Assembly: GCA_011192075.1 (NCBI GenBank)
Contig: DUER01000139.1
Span: forward strand, 1 to 44,318
DNA: 44,318 nt
Direction of reading: 5' to 3'
From: Dehalococcoidia bacterium
Lineage (GTDB): Bacteria > Chloroflexota > Dehalococcoidia > Dehalococcoidales > S120
The first letter of the stretch is position 1; every line of letters starts with the position of its first letter. The notes below the pieces were generated by a model. That model was not told where the DNA came from and made no database searches. It saw only the letters and a list, made by a program, of their open reading frames with translations. Of this stretch, positions 1 to 9,927 are shown piece after piece. The translations under genes and the position numbers were made by a program.

Positions 1-1171
1 GTTGACTGGTGACGACACCTGTCTCAGTGAGAGCATAAATTTGCTTAATGTTAATCCCCATCGCCCGTAAGAAGCGGAGGATATCAGGGCTGAGGCTAGC
101 CCCACTAGTAATGCCATGCTTGACATTACTGAGCCCGTGCTTATCCTTTAATGGTCGAAATAGTAATAGATTAGCCACAGCATAAATAGCTCTCCACACC
201 AGATTGGGCCTCTTTTTCTCAATGGTAAAGTCGGCAAACTTGTAACCCACTGGGGCAAAGAGGTTATAAGCTGTTCTTTTTATAAAGCTGGAATCACTAA
301 TCCTCACCTGGATTTCTGTATTCAGCCTCTCCCATAATCTTGAAGGATACACGATGATGCTTGGAGCAATCTCCCTCAGGTCAGCCTGAACCGTTTCAGG
401 CTCTTCAGGGAAATTCATCGTTACCCCGGCAAGCAGCATATTGCCGAGGCCCAACATCTGCTCAACAATCCAACTTGGCAGCATAAAAGAAACGCTATTA
501 TTATCCTCAGAAAGAGGAATAACCTTAAGCATCTCTTTAGTCCATGTAATGAAAGTCTTATGCTTGACGATTGCTCCCTTGGGTAAGCCGGTGGTTCCTG
601 AGGTGTAGAGAATCAATGCCACATCGTCTAGCTTGGTTTCGGCGACCCTCTGCTCAAAAAGCCCCGGATAAGATTGCTCATACTCCTTTCCTTGCTGAAG
701 AAAATCGTTATAGCTTATTAACAAAGGGTCATCGTAACCTTTCAGTCCTTTGGGGTCCCAGTAAATAACCTTCTTCAGTAGAGGGAGCTCATTCTCAACT
801 CTGATTATCTTGTCAACCTGCTCCTGGTCTTCAGCTACAATAAATTTAGCATCGGAGTGCTGAGCCTGATATTTCACCTCGTCGGGGAGACAATCAGAAG
901 AAATCCCGGTCATTGCTCCCCCTGCTGACTGAGCAGCTAACTCAGCCCAAAATAACGCAGGGGCATTATCGCTCAGGGTAGCAATCTTATCCCCAGGCTC
1001 AAAGCCATTACTTAGCAGGGCCAGAGCAAAATACTTTACTTTTTCATAGACATCAGCCCAGGTAAACTCCTTCCAGATACCAAAAGCCTTCCGCCGCATA
1101 GCAACCCTGTCACCACCCCACCTGCGGTAGTTCGCCATTAGAATTTTAGGGAGAGTTTCATCAGTAACCAT
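1..1171 (-). CDS. AMP-dependent long-chain acyl-CoA synthetase/ligase, C-terminus cut by window edge
   Basis: Own reverse-strand translation from ATG at 1171: MVTDETLPKILMANYRRWGDRVAMRRKAFGIWKEFTW..., with adenylation P-loop YTSGTTGLPKGA. Not in ORF track because no stop lies in the window. Confidence 0.9.
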   Translation of the reverse strand, partial: MVTDETLPKILMANYRRWGGDRVAMRRKAFGIWKEFTWADVYEKVKYFALALLSNGFEPGDKIATLSDNAPALFWAELAAQSAGGAMTGISSDCLPDEVKYQAQHSDAKFIVAEDQEQVDKIIRVENELPLLKKVIYWDPKGLKGYDDPLLISYNDFLQQGKEYEQSYPGLFEQRVAETKLDDVALILYTSGTTGLPKGAIVKHKTFITWTKEMLKVIPLSEDNNSVSFMLPSWIVEQMLGLGNMLLAGVTMNFPEEPETVQADLREIAPSIIVYPSRLWERLNTEIQVRISDSSFIKRTAYNLFAPVGYKFADFTIEKKRPNLVWRAIYAVANLLLFRPLKDKHGLSNVKHGITSGASLSPDILRFLRAMGINIKQIYALTETGVVTSQ

Positions 1172-1262
1172 TCATTAGCTCTCTGGTGAATATTGGTAAA
1201 GCCCCTTGATATTTTAGCATTGGCAAATCGCTTTCTCAACCGTTGTGAGTGAGCACTGTCTA

Positions 1263-1291
1263 TTGACAAGATATATCTTGGTATATATAGT
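1263..1291 (+). promoter_or_regulatory. sigma70-like promoter (TTGACA-17 bp-TATAGT) overlapping a 12-bp palindrome AAGATATATCTT
   Basis: TTGACA 1263-1268, TATAGT 1286-1291, palindrome 1268-1279; upstream of AOR at 1367. Confidence 0.6.
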
Positions 1292-1366
1292 AAGTCATAC
1301 TCACTAGATATTCTCCCCCAGCAAGCTCAAAAATGCCTTGACACCGTTAAAACAAGGAGGTTGGTA

Positions 1367-3055
1367 ATGAGTAAAATTCTAAGAGTTGATATGACCAACC
1401 TGAAGGTAGTAGTGGAGGCTTCTCCACCAGAGTACGAACGGTTGGGCGGCAGAGGTTTGACGGCAAGAATTCTCAACCGGGAGCTTCTCCCAACTTGCCA
1501 CCCCTTGGGCAAACACAACAAGATAATCTTTGCCCCGGGGCTTCTGGATGGTAGCCGTTTCCCTTCATCAGGTCGGCTCTCTGTAGGGTTTAAGAGTCCT
1601 CTAACCGGGGGAATCAAAGAGAGCAACGTTGGTGGCACATCAGGTCAGAAGCTAGGTAGGTTAGGTATTAAGGCAGTTATCTTGGAAGGTCAGCCGGATG
1701 ATACTGAGCTACATATAATAAAGGTAACCAAGGATGGTGCCGCTATCCTACCAGCCGATAATCTAACTGGACTTACTAATTACGCCGTAGTGAAAGAATT
1801 AAGGGCTATTCATGGTGAGAATGTTGGTGTGCTCACCATTGGTCCCCCGGGTGAGAGGAAGGCCTCAATGGCATCTGTAGCCTGTACCGATATGGATGGC
1901 ATGCCTAGCCGTCAGTTAGCTCGCGGTGGTGCGGGGGCAGTTATGGGGTCTAAAAGGATAAAAGCAATAGTGATTGATGATACCAGGACGAAGCCGATAG
2001 CAGCCAAAAGGGCGAAGGCTTTCAGGGAGCTTGTTACGGAGTACACCAAATTCCTAGATGAGAGCAAGGGGGCTAATTTAGTGCGTGCTTATGGCCAAAT
2101 GGGTGGATTGGTATGGATTAGCGACCGTAACCACAGCTTGCCCGTGAGAAACTTTACTTCGGGTATGTTCGAAGGGGCAAGCAAGATAGGTGGCAAGGAA
2201 GCTATAGGATACCTTACCAGTCAGGGAAGTCAATGGAGTATTCCGTGTATGCCGGGATGCTTGCAGCGTTGCAGTAATATCGTTCGAGATAAAGAAGGAA
2301 ATTACGTAACATCTGGACTGGAATTCGAAACAGCAGCTCTGCTGGGTGCTAATCTCGGCATTGATGACATTTATGCCATTGCCGCTATGAGCCGACTTGA
2401 TGACGACTATGGTTTGGATGATATAGAGATGGGAGTAACCTTAGGGGTAGCTGTAGACGCTGGAATAATGAACTTGGGGGATAGCACTAGAGCTATAGCC
2501 TTAATAAATGAGATTGGCCAGGGAACCACTCTGGGCAGGATTCTCGGCGAAGGTGCAGCTGTTACCGCAAGAGCCTTTGGCATAAGTAGAGTCCCAGTAA
2601 TAAAAGGACAGGCAATACCGGCTCATGACCCGAGAGTTGAGAATGGCACAGGTGTTACTTATTGCACTTCGGCAATGAGTGACCATACCGCTGGCGCTGT
2701 CCTCTTCAGGCAGCCAACTCCAGCTGAAGCAGTGAAGGCATCAAAGCAAGTCCAGATTAACGTGGCTATGGTTGACAGTCTAGGCCTTTGTTACATTGCT
2801 TTCACCGAGAGAGCCTACCCAATGGAGAAGGTGACTGAGATTGTCAATACACAATGTGGCTTAGATTTAAGTTATGAAGATATGCAAGAGATGGGCAAAA
2901 CAGTATTGAAAGAGGAGAGAGTATTCAATCTGAAGGCAGGGTTTGCTCCAAGTGCTGACCGGCTTCCAGAATTCTTTAAGGAAGAGCCTTCACCCCCGAG
3001 TGACTTTATTTTCGATGTGCCGGACAGTGAAATTGATTCGTTCTGGGATTTCTAG
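1367..3055 (+). CDS. Aldehyde:ferredoxin oxidoreductase family protein (tungsten/molybdenum pterin)
   Basis: AOR family motifs (GGRGLTARIL, GGAGAVMGSKRIKAIVI), 4Fe-4S ligands CMPGCLQRC plus downstream DSLGLC; ATG 1367 preceded by AAGGAGG. Confidence 0.9.
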   Translation: MSKILRVDMTNLKVVVEASPPEYERLGGRGLTARILNRELLPTCHPLGKHNKIIFAPGLLDGSRFPSSGRLSVGFKSPLTGGIKESNVGGTSGQKLGRLGIKAVILEGQPDDTELHIIKVTKDGAAILPADNLTGLTNYAVVKELRAIHGENVGVLTIGPPGERKASMASVACTDMDGMPSRQLARGGAGAVMGSKRIKAIVIDDTRTKPIAAKRAKAFRELVTEYTKFLDESKGANLVRAYGQMGGLVWISDRNHSLPVRNFTSGMFEGASKIGGKEAIGYLTSQGSQWSIPCMPGCLQRCSNIVRDKEGNYVTSGLEFETAALLGANLGIDDIYAIAAMSRLDDDYGLDDIEMGVTLGVAVDAGIMNLGDSTRAIALINEIGQGTTLGRILGEGAAVTARAFGISRVPVIKGQAIPAHDPRVENGTGVTYCTSAMSDHTAGAVLFRQPTPAEAVKASKQVQINVAMVDSLGLCYIAFTERAYPMEKVTEIVNTQCGLDLSYEDMQEMGKTVLKEERVFNLKAGFAPSADRLPEFFKEEPSPPSDFIFDVPDSEIDSFWDF

Positions 3056-3091
3056 AGTTTAAACAAGATTTGCTGTCAGTGCCGTGAATGG

Positions 3092-3898
3092 TTAACGCTC
3101 AATCTGCTTAATCTGATAGTGTAGCTTACCTGCCGGAGTTACTACTTCTATTACTTCTCCTTGGTTTCGCCTAATAATGGCTTTACCTACCGGTGAAGCA
3201 CTGGAAATCTTACCCCGGGTCGGGTCTACTTCCCTAGGGCTAACTATCATGTAATGCAATTCCTCTCCAGAAGTCAAGTCCTGCAGGACAATACTGTCAC
3301 CAATATTAACCTTGGGTGTTACCTCCTGTTTCTCATCAATAACAGTGGCTGACTTCATAGCTTCTTCCAGCTCTCTAATCCGACCCACTAATTGCCCATG
3401 TTGCTCCCTGGCTGCTTCCAGAGGTGCGTTCTCGCGGAAGTCCTTATCCGCCGCTGCTCTACGTATTTCATCAATAGCCTGAGAACGTTTATCCTTAAGG
3501 GTGGCAAGCTCGGCTTGCAGTTCAGCATATCCCTGCTGAGTTAAAGAGATAGTCTGTGGCAAACCCCGCCTGGACGAGGGCGACAACTTAATTTTTGCCT
3601 TTCTAGTCTTTAGGTGAGTTGCCATATTGGTCTGGCTCCACCCTTCTTTCTTGACATAAACCAAGAAGGCTCGTATTAGCTCAAGTTTTTTCATGTAGTC
3701 AGTATCCGATAATGATAACCGCTCAGCATAGTTAGCCACTTCAGGGGCAGTAAGACTAGCCGGGGGTCGCTCCAGGCCGTACCAGCGAGCAAATCTATAT
3801 ACCTCTTGCTGGCTTGCCTTTCTTTCTTCAGGTGGTAAGCTAGCCAGGAATTGGCTGGCTGCTTGACCCAGGTTTGGATTCTGGCTACCACTATTCAT
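3092..3898 (-). CDS. greA: GreA/GreB-type transcription elongation factor with an extra N-terminal integrase-SAM-like domain
   Basis: C-terminal half is GreA-like (coiled coil with DFRENAPLEAAREQ, then FKBP-like domain ...GKAIIRRNQGEVIEVVTPAGKLHYQIKQI); N-terminal ~110 aa extra. Confidence 0.8.
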   Translation of the reverse strand: MNSGSQNPNLGQAASQFLASLPPEERKASQQEVYRFARWYGLERPPASLTAPEVANYAERLSLSDTDYMKKLELIRAFLVYVKKEGWSQTNMATHLKTRKAKIKLSPSSRRGLPQTISLTQQGYAELQAELATLKDKRSQAIDEIRRAAADKDFRENAPLEAAREQHGQLVGRIRELEEAMKSATVIDEKQEVTPKVNIGDSIVLQDLTSGEELHYMIVSPREVDPTRGKISSASPVGKAIIRRNQGEVIEVVTPAGKLHYQIKQIER

Positions 3899-5112
3899 GT
3901 CAGGATACCTCGATAATTTTTAGACCCTCTACCTAAACGGAGGGGAATCTTCATCATCTCAATAGCCTTAGACACTGCCCTTTGTTCCAATAACCGCAGC
4001 ACAACTGCGCTATGCCAGTCAAAAGACATCTCCTCTGCTTTAAGTATAGCTTCGTCAATGTCATGGGACTTTATTATATCAAATATCTTATCAATTTGCT
4101 TATCACTCAGGCGCTCATAAAATTTTCGCGCCCGGTAGCCTATTCTTAGCTCTTGTCTCAGTTTCCTTCTCCACTCTCGCTCATAATTAGCCAGACTCTT
4201 AGCCGATAGGGCATTGCTTGCCAGCACCCGGTGCAAAATGTTAGCTGCTATGTCAGCACAGAGCAGACCATAGTAGATGCCGCCGCCGGTGGTTGGTTTC
4301 ACTTGCCCGGCAGCATCCCCTACCACTATTAACCTCTCGGTACAGGTTTTGGCTAAGGGCTTTAGTGGAATACCGCCATAGCTCAGTTCAGCCTCGGCCG
4401 AAACTATTTTCCCCCGAGCCACTAGGGACGACATGAACTTTCTCAAATAGAGTCCTGGGCTACGGCGCGACAGCAGCCCAACTAGAGCCCTATGGGGTGA
4501 GGTTGGCACCAGCCAGGCAAAAAACCCAGGAGCTATCTCCTGACCAAAATACACCTCTACCTCATCTACCTCATCTACCTCAATTAGTGACACCTCAGCC
4601 TGGGCCCCCATAACAAAATCCCCCGCCTTACCCAAACCCAACCTCTCAACAAGTTTAGAGCCAAAGCCAGTGGCAATAACTACCGCTCTTGCCTCAAAGC
4701 TTGACCTTTCTTCCTGATGAGCTGCCTCGACTCTGACCCTATCATCCCCGACCTCTATATTCTGAACTGGGCTACTTAATATATAGTGTGCCCCCTTAGC
4801 CTGAGCCTGGTTAGCTATAGCCAGGTCAAAGGCTGCCCGGTCTATAATATAAGCCTGGGTTTCTTCTCGCCGCAGCCTGAGCAATCTCCCTGAAGGTGAA
4901 AATAACTTAGCGCTGTTTGCTCGTCTCAAAATAACATTCTCATCAACGGCAAAAGAGCTAACGTACTCCTGGCTAACGATGCCGGTGCAGCAAACCCGCT
5001 CCCCCAACCTTTCCTTCTGTTCCAACACCACCGTCTCATACCCCATCCCAGCCAGCTTACAAGCCACGTAGCTCCCTACTGGACCGGCTCCGATAACAAT
5101 TACATCAAACAT
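3895..5112 (-). CDS. Geranylgeranyl reductase-family FAD-dependent oxidoreductase
   Basis: N-terminal FAD motif DVIVIGAGPVGSYVACKLA; VVGDAAGQVKPTTGGGIYYGL motif. Confidence 0.85.
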   Translation of the reverse strand: MFDVIVIGAGPVGSYVACKLAGMGYETVVLEQKERLGERVCCTGIVSQEYVSSFAVDENVILRRANSAKLFSPSGRLLRLRREETQAYIIDRAAFDLAIANQAQAKGAHYILSSPVQNIEVGDDRVRVEAAHQEERSSFEARAVVIATGFGSKLVERLGLGKAGDFVMGAQAEVSLIEVDEVDEVEVYFGQEIAPGFFAWLVPTSPHRALVGLLSRRSPGLYLRKFMSSLVARGKIVSAEAELSYGGIPLKPLAKTCTERLIVVGDAAGQVKPTTGGGIYYGLLCADIAANILHRVLASNALSAKSLANYEREWRRKLRQELRIGYRARKFYERLSDKQIDKIFDIIKSHDIDEAILKAEEMSFDWHSAVVLRLLEQRAVSKAIEMMKIPLRLGRGSKNYRGILT

Positions 5113-5138
5113 TTTCCTCCCTTGGTTGGAAGAGTAAC

Positions 5139-5442
5139 TTAGTGCCTACTTCTCAGTCGATTGAGATAGTAGATTACTATAGGCACGACAGTCATAACTA
5201 AGATAATTAGCTAACAAGTTAAGCTCGCTAATCCTGATCCCGATGAGCTTATTCAAGACAAGGATGCTAAGTGTTACCACAGCAATGGACAAACCGAAAG
5301 AAAGGGCAATCCTTTCCAGGACATCTATCTGCTTGAAGAAGACCAGTGTCCAGGCAAAGCCAGGGACCAAGAACACTAAAATGAAGCCCAGAATTCCCCT
5401 GATGACAGACAAAGATTCAAAGAAGGAAAAGAATTCACTCAT
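5139..5442 (-). pseudogene. DUF1616-like small membrane protein, probably frameshifted near its 3' end
   Basis: RGILGFILVFLVPGFAWTLVFF is DUF1616-like; hydrophobic tail IILVMTVVPIVIYYLNRLRSRH* continues in another frame. Confidence 0.45.
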
Positions 5443-5698
5443 TGGATATAGCTAATCCACCCCTTATATTTACTCTGCCAATATTCAGCCTAGCGGTAAG
5501 GATTTAAATAGGAATTAGTCCTTATACTCACCCCATACATCTTAACCATTATGAAAGGTAACTTCAAGCATACCATGGGGATAGGGCTAGTCCAAACTAT
5601 ATTCTAAGCCTGTATGTCATGAATTAAAATCAATAAATACGCCCAAATTTCTTGCCTGGGGTATTGACGAAAGTCTTAGATTATGCTGTTTTATTGTC

Positions 5699-6143
5699 AT
5701 GTGGCAATTTGACTCTTTACTCAAACATTACAACCGTTTATGGAAATTGTATAAAACATTAACCCAAAACGTCGCTGGAACCTATACTGTAGATGTTAAT
5801 GGCCTATCAGGCACATTTACGGTCAAGGCACCTCCGGTACCCCCGGCACCAGCCGCCTTCAAGGTGAGCCAGCTCAGCATCTCACCAGCAGAGGTTCAGG
5901 TTGGAGAAACGGTTACCGTTTCAGCTACGGTAGCCAATACCGGTGAGGTTGAGGGCAGCTACACGGTAACCCTAGATTAATGGTGATACAGAAGCTACCA
6001 AGAAGGTCACCATCGCTGGAGGACAAACGGCTAAGGTTACCTTCTCCGTAGTCAGGGATGTTGCTGGAAGTTACCAGATTGATATTAATGGTCAAACCGG
6101 GAGCTTCACGGTAACCGAGGCACCTCAAGCCTGGTGGATCTGA
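5699..6143 (+). pseudogene. CARDB-type beta-sandwich repeat protein remnant with frameshift near 5976
   Basis: AGTYTVDVNGLSGTFTVKAPPVPPAPAAFKVSQLSISPAEVQVGETVTVSATVANTGEVEGSYTVTL then, in a shifted frame, INGDTEATKKVTIAGGQTAKVTFSVVRDVAGSYQIDINGQTGSFTVTEAPQAWWI*. Confidence 0.75.
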
Positions 6144-6347
6144 ATGGTTGTAGGGCTGCAGTTATCTCAGCCAGCTATTCCGACTAACTAGACCAATAAC
6201 CCTTTTTCGGTCAGCATCGGCGTCTGACTTATCTTATCCTCGGCTCCAATACACTCGCAGTCTACCGAGTGGGAGGGGCTATGTCTGACTCACAAAGATT
6301 CCCCCAGCCGGTGCAGTACCTGCTAATCTCCCTAGGTGAATAACAGG

Positions 6348-7469
6348 TCACCTACCTAGCTCGGAGCGAGTACGGAAGAATCTTAGCAGGTTATCGCGGG
6401 TAATCAGCCCGATAACTCTACCCTCTCTTACCACAGGCATCTGATTTATGTCATCCTCAATCATCTGCTCTAGTATGCTTAGAGCTTCCTGGTCAGGACG
6501 GGCTGCCTTTAGCTTATCAACTGGGGTCATTATCTCCTTTACCTGAGTAGCATTCCAATTCTGTTGGGAGACAGACTTAAAATTGTGCAGCGTCAAAATC
6601 CCCTTTAACTCGCCTTCATCAGCTACTAGAAAAAAGCGACGCCCGCTAGTGAAAATATAACCTTGAACCAGATGATTAACAGTAACATTTGAAGGCACTA
6701 CTGGGAAGTCAGAGGTCATTACCTGTGTCGCCGTAATTCCAACTAGTCCCTCACGCCACTGACTCTGACGATAGCTAGCTGAGGCAGCATTTTCCAGGAA
6801 CCAGCCAATAAAGGCTAGCCACAAACCACCAAACCAATCGTGAAGGAGGAACATTACTGAAATGCCACCTAGAATGAAAAGGTAGCCTATACCCCGCCCC
6901 ACTAGTGTGGCAATCAGAGTTGAGCGGTTGTAGTTACCGGTAAAGCGCCATAGGAGAGAACGGAAAACACGCCCACCATCCAAAGGGAAACCCGGTATCA
7001 GATTGAATACAGCCAGCACACCATTTACATAAGCCAGCCAGAGAGCCATAACTGCCACCGGCTCGGATACACTCTGGGTAAATAGCCAAAGCAGAGCAAA
7101 CAAGCCACCAATTACTAAGCTACAAGCAGGACCGGCGGCTGCCATTATAAACTCAGTGCTGGCTTTTGTTGCCTCCCTAGTTATTTGAGCCATGCCGCCA
7201 AAGATAAAAAGGGTGATACTCTTTACCGGGATGCCATTAACCCTGGCTACAAAGCTATGAGCTAACTCGTGGGCAACTACTGAGGCAAAAAATAATAGGC
7301 TGGTGATAATGCCAATAGTCCAGTAAACTAAATGGCTCCAACCGGGATAGGTCATGGGGAAGTACTGGGTTGATAGAGAGACGACTACTAAAACAAATAC
7401 TATAAACCACGTATAGTGCAGCCTGAACTGGATGCCAAAGAGTTTACCTAAATTAAATGCATTACCCAT
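6348..7469 (-). CDS. Site-2 protease family (M50) zinc metalloprotease with C-terminal CBS domains
   Basis: HELAHSF and NLIPGFPLDGGRVFRSLLWR motifs; CBS-like C-terminus. Confidence 0.9.
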   Translation of the reverse strand: MGNAFNLGKLFGIQFRLHYTWFIVFVLVVVSLSTQYFPMTYPGWSHLVYWTIGIITSLLFFASVVAHELAHSFVARVNGIPVKSITLFIFGGMAQITREATKASTEFIMAAAGPACSLVIGGLFALLWLFTQSVSEPVAVMALWLAYVNGVLAVFNLIPGFPLDGGRVFRSLLWRFTGNYNRSTLIATLVGRGIGYLFILGGISVMFLLHDWFGGLWLAFIGWFLENAASASYRQSQWREGLVGITATQVMTSDFPVVPSNVTVNHLVQGYIFTSGRRFFLVADEGELKGILTLHNFKSVSQQNWNATQVKEIMTPVDKLKAARPDQEALSILEQMIEDDINQMPVVREGRVIGLITRDNLLRFFRTRSELGR

Positions 7470-7523
7470 CTTCGGCGATAATATAGCGCAAAGTTCTTGT
7501 GTAAGAAGGTGATTTATGGGTCA

Positions 7524-8315
7524 CTAAGGTACTTTTAGCTGGTGCAAAATCTCTATGGCAACCTGAGCCGCTCGTTTACCCGAGAGAAGCATACCGCCGA
7601 AGATAGGACCCATTCTAGGTGCCCCAAAAACAGCATTAGCTGCCATGCCGGCAACGATGAGACCAGGATAGACCTCCTGGGTGTTGTCTATTATTTCCCT
7701 TTCTCCTACCTCAGCCCACATCGGCTTTTCCCCGGTTACTCTGCCTTCCTTTGTCCTTAATTTGGCACCGAGCTTATTGACTACCATTTGGCAGATTTCG
7801 CTGGCATGCCCGGTAGCATCTATTACTACCCCTGCCCGTATGGCTAAGGGGTCCACGTGCAATCCAGCTAACGAGACTGCACTCCAATTCAATACTAACC
7901 CAGTTATCCTATCATCCTCCCTTATCATCAAATCCTCGATGCTAATCAGATTAAATATCCTAGCTCCAGCCTTTATAGCTTTGGAGCAGATTGTTGAGAC
8001 GGCTTCCAAAGAATCAGCAATATAGTAGCCCTTTTCATACTCTCTGGTTGTTACGTCAAACTCATCTAATAGCTTCTTTCCCTGTTCCTGAACCACGATA
8101 CGATTAAACATCATCCCTCCACCAGGCATGCCACCACCAACACGGAGCTGCTTTTCAAATAGCACCGTTTTTACCCCATTCCTTGCCAAATAATAAGCAG
8201 CCGTCATGCCGGCTGGTCCAGCTCCACCTATAGCAACGTCAACCTCCATAGCCTCTAGGAAGTCCTTCATGAAGCTTTCGGTTATTGCCTTGGATACGGT
8301 TATCTCGTCGAGCAT
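7524..8315 (-). CDS. thi4: Thi4-family sulfide-dependent thiazole synthase
   Basis: [60 protein letters not shown]. Confidence 0.9.
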   Translation of the reverse strand: MLDEITVSKAITESFMKDFLEAMEVDVAIGGAGPAGMTAAYYLARNGVKTVLFEKQLRVGGGMPGGGMMFNRIVVQEQGKKLLDEFDVTTREYEKGYYIADSLEAVSTICSKAIKAGARIFNLISIEDLMIREDDRITGLVLNWSAVSLAGLHVDPLAIRAGVVIDATGHASEICQMVVNKLGAKLRTKEGRVTGEKPMWAEVGEREIIDNTQEVYPGLIVAGMAANAVFGAPRMGPIFGGMLLSGKRAAQVAIEILHQLKVP

Positions 8316-8346
8316 ATTCTCTCCACTTGCTTTATTATGCCATCAG

Positions 8347-9642
8347 CTAGCACTTAGACGCTGAGATGCCTAGAAACTCTTCCACTAATGCCATAGCACA
8401 ATACTCCCCACACATGCTACAAGCAGCACCGGCAGAAGCGTGCTTACTATGAACTTGGCGAGACCGCTTGGGGTCCAGGGATAGCCTGGCTTGCTCTTCC
8501 CAGTCAAACTTCTTTCTAGCCACCGACATCTTCATATCCCATTCCTCGGCACCTTTTACTCCCTTGGCTATATCAGCAGCATGAGCAGCAATGCGCGAGG
8601 CTAACACCCCTTGCCTTACGTCCTCAGGGTCAGGTATAGAAAGATGCTCCGCTGGCGTTACATAGCACAGAAAATCGGCACCGGCAGCGGCAGCAATAGC
8701 GCCACCGATAGCTCCTGTTATGTGGTCATAGCCGGCAGCTATATCAGTTACCAGCGGACCCAGCACATAGAAGGGTGCCTCCTTGCAGATAGCCTTCTCC
8801 AGGCGAACATTAGCCTCAATTTGATTCAAGGGCAGGTGTCCCGGACCCTCCACCATTACCTGAACTCCAGCTTGCTGAGCGCGCTGCACTAACTCCCCGA
8901 TAACGAGCAACTCCTCCACTTGAGCTCGGTCGGTAGCATCAGCTAAGCTACCAGGACGCATCCCATCACCAAGGCTCAGCGTTACATCAAACTGCCTAGC
9001 TATCTCAAGCAAGCGGTCATAATACTCATAAAGAGGATTCTCACGTTCATTGTAGATTATCCAGCCTATCAGGAAAGCACCCCCACGAGACACGACATCA
9101 GCTACTCTTCCCTGCTTTTTAAGCCGGGCAATGGCTGACTGTGTCACACCACAATGCACCGTTATGAAGTCAACACCATCCCGGGCATGCTCTTCAATCA
9201 CGGCAAATAGCTCGTCAATAGGCATTTTCACTATGGCGCTATGTCTATCTATAGTCTCAATCCCGGCTTGATAAATAGGTACCGTTCCTATTGGCAAAGA
9301 GGTGGAGGCAATGATAGCCTGACGAATAGCTGATATGTCACCGCCGGTGCTTAAGTCCATAACTGTATCCGCCCCTGAGTCAATAGCTACCCGCAACTTC
9401 TCCAGCTCGGTATCAATATTGCCAAAGTCAGAAGAGGTCCCAATATTAGCATTGACCTTAGTTCTAAGCCCTTGACCTATACCATAAGGAACCAGATTGG
9501 TATGATTAGTATTAGCCGGAATTACTATCGTTCCCTTAGCTACCCCATGCTGGATAACCTCAGCCTCCACCCCCTCCTGCTGTGCTACCAGTGTCATCTG
9601 GGGTGAAATAATACCTTTTATAGCTAATTCCAGTTGCGTCAT
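8347..9642 (-). CDS. thiC: Phosphomethylpyrimidine synthase (HMP-P synthase)
   Basis: ThiC family throughout; C-terminal radical-SAM cluster motif [10 protein letters not shown]. Confidence 0.97.
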   Translation of the reverse strand: MTQLELAIKGIISPQMTLVAQQEGVEAEVIQHGVAKGTIVIPANTNHTNLVPYGIGQGLRTKVNANIGTSSDFGNIDTELEKLRVAIDSGADTVMDLSTGGDISAIRQAIIASTSLPIGTVPIYQAGIETIDRHSAIVKMPIDELFAVIEEHARDGVDFITVHCGVTQSAIARLKKQGRVADVVSRGGAFLIGWIIYNERENPLYEYYDRLLEIARQFDVTLSLGDGMRPGSLADATDRAQVEELLVIGELVQRAQQAGVQVMVEGPGHLPLNQIEANVRLEKAICKEAPFYVLGPLVTDIAAGYDHITGAIGGAIAAAAGADFLCYVTPAEHLSIPDPEDVRQGVLASRIAAHAADIAKGVKGAEEWDMKMSVARKKFDWEEQARLSLDPKRSRQVHSKHASAGAACSMCGEYCAMALVEEFLGISASKC

Positions 9643-9660
9643 CTCTACCCCTCCCCCATA

Positions 9661-9704
9661 AAAATTAAACCAAGGGCTTCGGCGGTTACTGCTAGACCCT
9701 TGGT
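9661..9704 (-). terminator. Riboswitch-controlled intrinsic terminator upstream of thiC
   Basis: Minus-strand RNA ACCAAGGG...CCCTTGGT (9704-9697 / 9676-9669) followed by TTTAATTTT. Confidence 0.75.
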
Positions 9705-9715
9705 CTAAATTACTG

Positions 9716-9795
9716 CCGCTTCCCTACGCTCGCATTACCGAGATCAGGTTCCCAGGGTTGGCATCAGCCTCTCAGCCGTCGAGCACCCCTAGCGG
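9716..9795 (-). promoter_or_regulatory. TPP (thi-box) riboswitch aptamer
   Basis: Minus-strand RNA CCGCTAGGGGTGCTCGACGGCTGAGAGGCTGATGCCAACCCTGGGAACCTGATCTCGGTAATGCGAGCGTAGGGAAGCGG; contains CTGAGA, ACCTGATC, GGTAATGC and AGGGAA; P1 CCGCT/AGCGG. Confidence 0.95.
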
Positions 9796-9927
9796 TTAAC
9801 CTTATTATATTCTGTTTATAATAATAACATAGGCTCGCCTAGAATGCAATGTCGGCTCTTCTATTTTCAACCTATCTCGCCCCCAGTTACTACTCCATTT
9901 GCAAGCAGCAATGATATAATAACCATT

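Noticed and set aside
6165-6345. Intergenic hairpin CACTCG...CGAGTG and repeated GTCTGACT, considered as IS200/IS605 end or structured RNA
   Set aside because: Short stem, no transposase, no recognised consensus; not enough support.
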